Source of the DNA: an uncultured Acidobacteriota bacterium
GTDB taxonomy: Bacteria > Acidobacteriota > Thermoanaerobaculia > UBA5066
Direction of reading: 5' to 3'
Length of the DNA: 5,577 nucleotides
Assembly: GCA_937902605.1 (NCBI GenBank)
Contig: CALFNC010000439.1
Location: 1 to 5,577, forward strand
In this document: piece after piece, positions 1-5,577 of the stretch
Layout: each line of letters starts with the position of its first letter
Position numbering within the stretch: the stretch's first letter is position 1
Notes under the pieces: model-generated
What the model was told of the DNA's origin: nothing
Database searches by the model: none
What the model saw: only the letters and a program-made list of their open reading frames with translations
Translations under genes and position numbers: made by a program

Positions 1-3000
1 AACCGATTGGTCTTGCTAGGAATCCTGTACCCTGCCGCCGCCATGCTCGCCAGCGAGCCGGGCCTCCGACAGCCGGCGGGTCTTACGCGGGTGTCGGTCC
101 GGACGGTCGCCCAAGGTCCACGCGCGTCGGCCGAGGCCGGCGGGCAGAAGGTACGGCTGGAAGCCGGCGAGTTCGACCCGCTGAAGGAGCGGCTCGACTT
201 CTCGGCAGTGAATCTGGAAGTCGAGGCGGCCGGCGAGCCCGAATACGGTCTGGTGCAGTTCGCGCCGGGTCAGGCCGCGGCCCGAAAGGTGCTGGAGTCG
301 GCGGGAGTCCGCTTCTTCGGCTACGTCCCGGACGGCGCTTTCCAGGTCCGCCTGACCCCGGAAAGCATTCGTCTCCTGACGGAGCATCCCGCCGTCCGGT
401 GGGTCGGAGAGTGGGCGCCGGGCTTCCGGGTCTCCCCCCGTCTCTGGCCCGGCACGCCGTTCCAGCCCGAGATCACGCTGGTCGCATTTCCGGATGCCTC
501 GATCGACGACCTGTCGCGGGTCCTCGTCGCGGAGTTCCCGTCCGTCGCCCGGACCTTCGTGTCACAGGACGCCGCCCTTCCGATCGCGCGGCTCGCCGTC
601 CCCGAGAGCCTTCGCGAGACGTTCCTGAGGAGGGCCGCCTCCCTCAGCGGCGTTGCCTGGATCGAGCCTTACGTCCCGTTTGTCCTCCACAACGTCGACT
701 CGTCGGGACCGATTCAGGGCAACGCCCCGAGCCCGGGGGGAAGGACGATCTTCTCGCGGGGTTTGACCGGCACAGGGCAGATCGTGGCGTTGTCCGACTC
801 CGGCTGCGACGACGACATGTGCTTCTTCGTGAACCTCAACGGCGTCAAAGCGGTGACGGACGCCAGCGACACGGTTCCCCCGGCCCTCGGCCCGCTCTAT
901 CCCGACCGGAAGGTAATCGGGTACTGGGTCCAGCCGGGGGCTACCGCCTACGACAACGACGCCAGCTGCTCTTCTGGCTCGAGCAACGTGTTCCACGGGA
1001 CCCACACGAGCGCCACCGCGGTAGGAGACAATTTCCTGACCCCGTCCAGCCCGACCGACCCTGGAGTCGACACGGGGGACGGGATGGCGCCGAATGCGCA
1101 GCTCCTCTTCCAGGACGTCGGCAACGACAACACGGGGTGCCTCGATGGCCTGAACGACATGACCGCGCTCTTTCTCCAGGCGCTCCAGGGGGGAGCGCGA
1201 GTGCACTCCAACTCGTGGGGAGGCGACACCGGCGGGGCGTACACCACGGACGACTGGACCGTCGACCGATTCCTCTCCGAGCACGAGGAGATGACGATCT
1301 TCTTCTCGGCAGGAAACTCGGGGCCCAAAACGAGCACCACCGGCTCGCCAGCCAATGCCAAGAACGCGATCGCGGTAGGGGCGCTCGGGCACGGCAACTC
1401 CACCACCGCGGCGTCGTTCTCCAGCCGAGGACCCACCAATGACGGCCGCGTGAAGCCGGACATCATGGCGCCGGGAAGCTCGATCATCTCGGCGGCGGGG
1501 GACAACAACCACACCGACTTCAACTGCTCCACGAAATCGCTCTCGGGTACTTCGATGGCATGCCCGACAGCGGCGGGGGCGGCGGCGCTGCTTCGCGAGT
1601 ACTTCTCGACCGGCTTCTATCCCTCCGGGAGGAAAAACGGCGCCGACTCTCTGGAGACCTCGGCCTCGCTGGTCAAGGCGGTTCTCCTGAACGGCACGCT
1701 GCCCCTCCCGTCGTCCGGAGCGTTCGGAAACGGCGACTACGGCTGGGGGCGGATGTTCCTCGACAACAACCTCTATTTCGATGGGGACAGCCGAAAGCTC
1801 CGGGTCTGGAGCCTGGCGAACACCGAGGGGCTCCTCGTGGGAGAGACCCGGTCCTTCACCGTGGCGGTGCCGGCGGGCCAGGAGCTCCGCGTGACGCTGG
1901 GCTGGGCCGACCCGGAGGGGACGCTGGGCGCGGCCCGGGTCCTCGTCAACGACCTCGACCTGGCGGTGTCGGGCGCCTCCCGTACGTGGCTCGGAAACGT
2001 TCTCGACCCGACCTCCGGGGAGTCGGCCGAGGGGGGTGCGGCCGACCGCGTCAACAACGTGGAGCAGGTCCGGCTCTCGAACCCCGCAACCGGGACCTAC
2101 ACGATCACGGTGATGGCGAGGGATGTACCTGGCATCGGCCGCCCGTACACCGACCGGCAGGGGTTCGCGCTCGTCGCCTCGTTCGGAGCGTGTAGCGGCG
2201 GCGTGACGGCGGCACCATCGGGGCTCCAGGTCACGAGCAACCCCGTCATGGGGTCGAACCTTTCGTTCACCCCCGCTGCCGGCGCCACCGCGACGCAGGT
2301 CTACCGGGCCGAGGGCGGTTGCAGTGCCGCCCCCGGGAGCTTCCAGTACGTTGGGACTTCTACGGGGTCGACCTACGCCGACAGTCGGGCGGAGGGAGGC
2401 GGGACATACGGCTACCGGATTCGTGGCGTCGACGCGTGCGGCGAAGGCCCCGTCTCCTCCTGCGTTCCCGTGACGCCGTCGGGCCGGTGCGACCTCGTCC
2501 CCGCGTTCGAGGGGATCGTATCGGCGGTCGCCAGCTCGCCGTCCTGCCGGGTTCACGTCACCTGGTCCGCCGCGAAGCCGTCCTGCTCTTCCTCCGACCC
2601 GATCACCTACAACATCTACCGCTCCACGACGCCGGGCTTCTTTCCGAACCACGACACCCTCCGCGCCTCGGTCGTCTCCGGGACGAGCTGGGACGACCGG
2701 GCCCCGGGATTCGTACCGGGCGTGACCTACCACTACGTCGTCCGGGCGGAGGAATCCACTCCGTTCGGCCCGGGTCCACACGGCGGGAACGAGGAGAGCA
2801 ATCTCAAAGGCCTCTTCGCGACGCCGTCGGGCTCTCCAGGCACCCTCGGCACGTTCACCGATGGTGGGGGAGACGGCACCGCCTGGCTCTCAGTGGAGGC
2901 GCCCTGGCAGCTGACGAGCACGCAGGCCCAGGCGGGAACCTACAGCTATCACAACGCTCCCGACGGCGCGACCTATCCTCCCGATACCTGCGCGTCGGTG

Positions 3001-3471
3001 ACGACCCCCGCGCTCGCGCTCGGCACCGGTTCCGCCCTTTCCTATTGGGCGAGGTACAACCTGGAGTTCCAGTGGGACGGCGTCGTCGTGGAGATCTCGA
3101 CCGATGGAGGGAGCACCTGGGACGACCTCCCGCCGACGGCCCCGTCGGGCTACCCGAACACATTCTTCCAGACCGGGAGCGACCCGGTGAACGCGTGTAA
3201 GTACATCAGCACGCAGGGAGCGTTCACCGGCCCGGCGGACAACGCGGGTCTCACCGCCTGGACGAAGTACCAGTCGAACCTGTCCCCGAGGTACGACAAC
3301 AAAACGGTCCGGATTCGCTGGCGTTTCTCGAGCGATCCCGGCGCCGAGTTCGACGGGTTCTTCCTGGACACCATCGCCATCACGAACGTCTTCATGCCGT
3401 CCCCCTGCACGCCCGTCGCACGAACGCCGCTCCCCGGCGGGGAGGGGCAGCCGGTCGTCAAGAGGAAGTAG
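1..3471 (+). CDS. Secreted S8 (subtilisin-like, KP-43-type) multidomain serine protease, 5' end probably outside the window
   Basis: Predicted exported endopeptidase. Residues are numbered from the TTG at position 7. Residues 2-16 form a hydrophobic signal-peptide core (VLLGILYPAAAML, possible cleavage near LAS/E), but the basic n-region is missing. The frame is open to base 1 (preceding codons Asn, Arg), so the start is probably upstream. Residues about 75-226 look like a two-part propeptide. The catalytic domain (about 250-590) has Asp264 (SDSG), His330 (HGTH), oxyanion Asn437 (SAGNSG) and Ser516 (GTSMACP), so it should be active. The FSSRGPTNDGRVKPDIMAPG stretch and the barrel at about 597-727 (LRVTLGWADPEG, LVNDLDL) match the KP-43-type subtilases. 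Fibronectin-III-like modules follow at about 735-823 and 830-938, then a MAM/immune-inhibitor-A-like jelly roll at about 945-1127 (VEISTDGGSTW, GFFLDTIAI). Sixteen cysteines fit an extracytoplasmic protein with disulfides. No sorting signal or anchor is visible at the C-terminus (ends VVKRK). Substrate unknown. Confidence 0.93.
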   Translation, partial: NRLVLLGILYPAAAMLASEPGLRQPAGLTRVSVRTVAQGPRASAEAGGQKVRLEAGEFDPLKERLDFSAVNLEVEAAGEPEYGLVQFAPGQAAARKVLESAGVRFFGYVPDGAFQVRLTPESIRLLTEHPAVRWVGEWAPGFRVSPRLWPGTPFQPEITLVAFPDASIDDLSRVLVAEFPSVARTFVSQDAALPIARLAVPESLRETFLRRAASLSGVAWIEPYVPFVLHNVDSSGPIQGNAPSPGGRTIFSRGLTGTGQIVALSDSGCDDDMCFFVNLNGVKAVTDASDTVPPALGPLYPDRKVIGYWVQPGATAYDNDASCSSGSSNVFHGTHTSATAVGDNFLTPSSPTDPGVDTGDGMAPNAQLLFQDVGNDNTGCLDGLNDMTALFLQALQGGARVHSNSWGGDTGGAYTTDDWTVDRFLSEHEEMTIFFSAGNSGPKTSTTGSPANAKNAIAVGALGHGNSTTAASFSSRGPTNDGRVKPDIMAPGSSIISAAGDNNHTDFNCSTKSLSGTSMACPTAAGAAALLREYFSTGFYPSGRKNGADSLETSASLVKAVLLNGTLPLPSSGAFGNGDYGWGRMFLDNNLYFDGDSRKLRVWSLANTEGLLVGETRSFTVAVPAGQELRVTLGWADPEGTLGAARVLVNDLDLAVSGASRTWLGNVLDPTSGESAEGGAADRVNNVEQVRLSNPATGTYTITVMARDVPGIGRPYTDRQGFALVASFGACSGGVTAAPSGLQVTSNPVMGSNLSFTPAAGATATQVYRAEGGCSAAPGSFQYVGTSTGSTYADSRAEGGGTYGYRIRGVDACGEGPVSSCVPVTPSGRCDLVPAFEGIVSAVASSPSCRVHVTWSAAKPSCSSSDPITYNIYRSTTPGFFPNHDTLRASVVSGTSWDDRAPGFVPGVTYHYVVRAEESTPFGPGPHGGNEESNLKGLFATPSGSPGTLGTFTDGGGDGTAWLSVEAPWQLTSTQAQAGTYSYHNAPDGATYPPDTCASVTTPALALGTGSALSYWARYNLEFQWDGVVVEISTDGGSTWDDLPPTAPSGYPNTFFQTGSDPVNACKYISTQGAFTGPADNAGLTAWTKYQSNLSPRYDNKTVRIRWRFSSDPGAEFDGFFLDTIAITNVFMPSPCTPVARTPLPGGEGQPVVKRK

Positions 3472-3481
3472 GCAACCTTCA

Positions 3482-3509
3482 GACCACCGACGAAGAGGTC
3501 GGCGCGGTC
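3482..3509. terminator. Imperfect hairpin in the convergent gap, possible bidirectional terminator
   Basis: The 36-base gap between the two convergent stop codons contains an interrupted inverted repeat. GACC (3482-3485) pairs with GGTC (3506-3509). CCGAC (3487-3491) pairs with GTCGG (3498-3502). A 1x3 internal loop separates the two stems and the apical loop is six bases. The right arm runs into the symporter stop codon. No T-tract follows on either strand, so it is not a canonical intrinsic terminator. Its location between convergent genes is the main argument for a role, and in GC-rich DNA such a fold could arise by chance. Confidence 0.3.
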
Positions 3510-5277
3510 ACTCCCGGCCGATCTTCCGGATGATCGTGACGAAGGCGGCAGCGCCGGCGGCGAGCAACGCGAGACCGGCGCCCGTCTCGCCGAAGACGAG
3601 CTTCCCGATCCCGAAGAGCGTCGTGTAAACGAGGACCACGCCGAGGATCCACTGCAAGAGGGGCGAGGCCTCCGTAGAGTTGGCCGGGACGGCCCCCGCT
3701 TTCCCGGCAAACCGCCGCCAGCCCGGCCCCCCCGGCCGGACCCGTTCGTGGAAGGCGGCGAGCTTCTCGTCGGACTCGGGTTTCGTCAGGAACGTGACGG
3801 CGACCCACGCCACGGTCGACACGGCGACCGTCAGCAGCATCACCACCGCCTGGACCCTGAACTCCTCGCCGCCGAATCGGGGGTCGGTCTTCGCGTACGG
3901 GTTCCGGAGCAGGGCGAACGCCGTGGTGGAGACGACCCCGGAGACGACCATCGCGGTGATCTCGCTCCAGGCGCTGATCCGCCACCAGTACCACCGGAGG
4001 ATCAGGACGAGGCCGGTGCCGCTGCCGAGGGCGAGGAGATACCGCCACGCCTTCTCGATCGAGCCGAGCTGCGACGTCACCCCGACCGAGGCCACGAAGA
4101 GGAAGACCGTCGCTAGGCGCGAGACGAGGATGTAGTGCCGCTCGGGCGCCTCGGGCTTCAGGAACCGCCGGTAGACGTCGTTGACGAGGTAGCTGGCTCC
4201 CCAGTTGAGGTGCGTCGCCACGGTCGACATGTACGCGGCCGCGAAGCCCGCCAGCATGAAGCCCTTCCAGCCCGCCGGCATCAGGTCGACCATCGCCTGC
4301 ACGTAGGCGGCCTCCACGTCGCGCTGCCCGTTGACGAGGACGCCGCCCGGGTAGAGGACGACGGTGCAGAGGCCGGTGACGATCCAGGGCCACGGCCGCA
4401 AGGCGTAGTGGCCCACGTTGAAGAAGAGGGTCGCCAGGACGCCGTCCCGCTCCGACCGGGCCGAGAAAATCCGCTGGGCGACGTACCCGCCGCCCCCCGG
4501 CTCGGCGCCCGGGTACCACGCGGCCCACCACTGGACGCCGAGGAAGACGAGGACCGCGACGGTTGGCATCCAGACAGAGCCGGCTGGTGGGAGGAACGAG
4601 AGGGCGGCGTCCGCGGTCCCGAAGTGAGAAGCCAGGCCGCTCTTCAGCGCGCCGATGCCCCCTACCTTCCGGACGGCGAAGACCGCGAGCGCGATGACGG
4701 CCGACATCTTGATGACGAGCTGGATGAGGTCGGTCCAGAGCACCGCCCACATGCCGGCGGCCGCGGAATAGGCGACGGTGACGACGAAGCAGAGGCCCAC
4801 CGCCCAGACCGGCTGGATCCCGAGGGCAACGTTCAGGATCTTCACCATGGCCAGCGTCACCCAGCCGAGGATGATCAGGTTGATCGGGAGCGCCAGGTAG
4901 AGCGCGCGGAAGCCGCGGAGGAACGTGGCCGGCCGTCCGCCGTAGCGGATCTCGACGAACTCGACGTCGGTCATCACCTTCGCGCGCCTCCAGAGCCGCG
5001 CGTAGAAGAAGACCGTCAGCATCCCGCTCATCACCATGTTCCACCAGAGCCAGTTCCCCGCGACTCCATGGGCGGCGACGAGCCCCGTGACGACGAGCGG
5101 CGTGTCGGCCGCAAAGGTGGTGGCGATCATGGCGGAGCCGGCCAGCCACCACGGGGCCTTCCGCCCGGCGACGAAGTACTCCTCGAGGGACTCACCGCCC
5201 TTCTTCGTGAACTTCATCCCCACACCGATCGAGAGAGCGAAGTAGAGGGCGACGATGGCCCAGTCGAGAACGGTCAC
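3508..5277 (-). CDS. Sodium:solute symporter family (SSS) transporter, substrate unknown
   Basis: A 589-residue polytopic inner-membrane protein, predicted to couple solute uptake to the sodium gradient (LeuT fold). About 14-15 hydrophobic segments are visible, the first at 5-21 and the last at about 564-583. Family signatures include LEEYFVAGRKAPWWLAGSAM (31-50) leading into ATTFAADTP in the second segment, EFVEIRYGG (106-114), and GFAAAYMSTVATHLNWGASY (344-363) followed by LVNDVYRRF. AxxMST near 348-352 aligns by eye with the Ala and Ser/Thr sodium (Na2) ligands of SSS proteins. A hydrophilic loop at about 498-538 contains ERVRPGGPGW, a motif seen in larger SSS members. The GTG start is chosen because it retains the complete first membrane segment; the next Met (21) would remove it. 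The gene lies just downstream of purE on the same strand and is probably co-transcribed with it. Family assignment is firm, but sugar, amino acid, nucleobase or other substrates cannot be separated from the sequence alone. Confidence 0.94.
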   Translation of the reverse strand: MTVLDWAIVALYFALSIGVGMKFTKKGGESLEEYFVAGRKAPWWLAGSAMIATTFAADTPLVVTGLVAAHGVAGNWLWWNMVMSGMLTVFFYARLWRRAKVMTDVEFVEIRYGGRPATFLRGFRALYLALPINLIILGWVTLAMVKILNVALGIQPVWAVGLCFVVTVAYSAAAGMWAVLWTDLIQLVIKMSAVIALAVFAVRKVGGIGALKSGLASHFGTADAALSFLPPAGSVWMPTVAVLVFLGVQWWAAWYPGAEPGGGGYVAQRIFSARSERDGVLATLFFNVGHYALRPWPWIVTGLCTVVLYPGGVLVNGQRDVEAAYVQAMVDLMPAGWKGFMLAGFAAAYMSTVATHLNWGASYLVNDVYRRFLKPEAPERHYILVSRLATVFLFVASVGVTSQLGSIEKAWRYLLALGSGTGLVLILRWYWWRISAWSEITAMVVSGVVSTTAFALLRNPYAKTDPRFGGEEFRVQAVVMLLTVAVSTVAWVAVTFLTKPESDEKLAAFHERVRPGGPGWRRFAGKAGAVPANSTEASPLLQWILGVVLVYTTLFGIGKLVFGETGAGLALLAAGAAAFVTIIRKIGRE

Positions 5278-5342
5278 CGCTTCAGGAGCCCCTTCGCGCG
5301 CCGTACGAGCGCGACGGCCTCGTCGGCGGTCGACGTCGGGTC
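5274..5342 (-). other. Open coding-like tail in the +1 frame between purE and the symporter, ending in a GTGA overlap
   Basis: This stretch spans the 63-base purE-symporter spacer. On the minus strand, the frame shifted +1 relative to purE reads on from the purE stop as D-P-T-S-T then ADEAVALVRRAKGLLKR, and ends at TGA (5276-5274). From the Pro codon onward 20 of 21 codons end in G or C. The other two frames are clearly lower (about 14 of 22 and 14 of 18). No ATG, GTG or TTG start in this frame is visible in the spacer, so it is unlikely to be a separate small gene. The TGA overlaps the symporter GTG as GTGA, the usual arrangement of translationally coupled genes. The best reading is a C-terminal extension of PurE separated by a +1 shift through sequence error, real mutation or recoding. 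Chance composition remains possible. Confidence 0.4.
5289..5295 (-). promoter_or_regulatory. Possible ribosome binding site for the symporter
   Basis: On the minus strand GAAGGGG lies 11 bases before the GTG start at 5277. The purine run is a plausible but non-ideal Shine-Dalgarno sequence with slightly long spacing. Because the GTG also overlaps a TGA stop in another frame (GTGA), initiation may instead depend on ribosomes terminating there. Confidence 0.35.
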
Positions 5343-5577
5343 AAGGAAGCGGGGACTCCAGGACCTCCCGCTCGCGGGCGGCGCGCCACGCCCGAAGGCG
5401 TTCCTTCACCTCCGGATGGCGGATCGCGACGATCGCGGCCGCGAGGAGCCCGGCGTTCGCCGCCCCCGGCTTCCCGATGGCGAGCGTGCCGACGGGGACC
5501 CCTCTCGGCATCTGGACGATCGAGAGGAGCGAGTCGATGCCGTTGAGAATCGTGGCGGGGACCGGGACGCCCAGCAC
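5341..5577 (-). CDS. purE: 5-(carboxyamino)imidazole ribonucleotide mutase PurE, C-terminal part (5' end outside the window)
   Basis: PurE converts N5-CAIR to CAIR in de novo purine synthesis in the cytoplasm. The window holds only the last 78 codons. The frame is open at the right edge, and the first codon there (GTG) is an internal Val in the conserved VLGVPVP segment, not a start. The visible part closely follows bacterial class I Pur[21 protein letters not shown], then [19 protein letters not shown], then a C-terminal helix and VLESPLP. E. coli PurE ends comparably (VLENPDPRGAA, from memory), so the TGA at 5343-5341 is a believable natural end. The missing N-terminal half would carry the phosphate-binding MGSxSD motif. 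It is probably the first visible gene of a minus-strand unit with the symporter. No purK follows it immediately, although purK is a common neighbour of purE in bacteria. Confidence 0.93.
   Translation of the reverse strand: MLGVPVPATILNGIDSLLSIVQMPRGVPVGTLAIGKPGAANAGLLAAAIVAIRHPEVKERLRAWRAAREREVLESPLP

Noticed and set aside
7..9. TTG as the true start of the protease
   Set aside because: It would give a signal peptide without a basic n-region, the frame is open to base 1 with an Arg codon just before, and only six bases precede it, so no ribosome binding site can be judged. A start upstream of the window is more likely.
399..1442. A 347-codon plus-strand frame inside the protease gene
   Set aside because: It is an Arg/Pro-rich shadow in another frame, without domains, and lies entirely within a frame that encodes the propeptide and catalytic motifs.
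562..2781. A 739-codon open frame on the minus strand, antisense to the protease
   Set aside because: Long antisense frames are expected opposite GC-rich genes because stops are rare. The product is rich in Arg, Gly and Val with no recognisable domain or hydrophobic pattern, while the plus-strand frame has a full catalytic set.
3150..3710. A 186-codon minus-strand frame spanning the convergent gap
   Set aside because: It overlaps the ends of two well-supported genes, is Arg/Ser/Pro-rich and shows no family motif, so it is best explained as a GC-driven shadow.
3479..5152. A 557-codon minus-strand frame overlapping the symporter in another frame
   Set aside because: It is an Arg/Gly/Pro-rich shadow of the symporter frame with no membrane segments or family motifs. 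The symporter frame shows clear SSS motifs throughout.
5575..5577. GTG at the right edge as the start of a short protein
   Set aside because: By comparison with PurE this codon is the internal Val of the VLGVPVP segment. The gene simply runs off the window.

Overview
The window is uniformly GC-rich, with G or C at most third codon positions. It holds three protein-coding genes packed with little spacing: one on the plus strand and two on the minus strand. The gene set (a multidomain secreted KP-43-type subtilase, a large sodium:solute symporter and a class I PurE) fits a high-GC Gram-negative bacterium. An Acidobacteriota-like lineage is my best guess, but nothing here is taxonomically decisive. 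I see no RNA gene, mobile element, CRISPR array or dispersed repeat.

Layout: positions 1-3471 (+) encode a secreted S8 serine protease that is open at the left edge, so its true start probably lies outside the window. It has a signal-peptide-like start, a long two-part propeptide, a complete Asp/His/Asn/Ser catalytic set, a beta-barrel after the protease, two fibronectin-III-like modules and a terminal jelly-roll-like module. A 36-base convergent gap containing an imperfect hairpin separates it from the symporter gene at 3508-5277 (-). Upstream of the symporter on the same strand, the end of purE enters from the right edge (5341-5577, -).

The minus-strand pair reads purE then symporter and is likely co-transcribed. 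The 63-base spacer between them is itself open in the +1 frame relative to purE. It has coding-like third-position GC and ends in a TGA that overlaps the symporter's GTG start (GTGA). This suggests that purE ended in a longer C-terminal tail, ancestrally or in reality, and that it is now separated by a +1 shift (sequence error, mutation or, less likely, recoding). The protease is convergent with this pair and probably functionally unrelated to it. Apart from the purE/symporter junction and the protease's domain layout, the window looks ordinary. I found no convincing new biological system.
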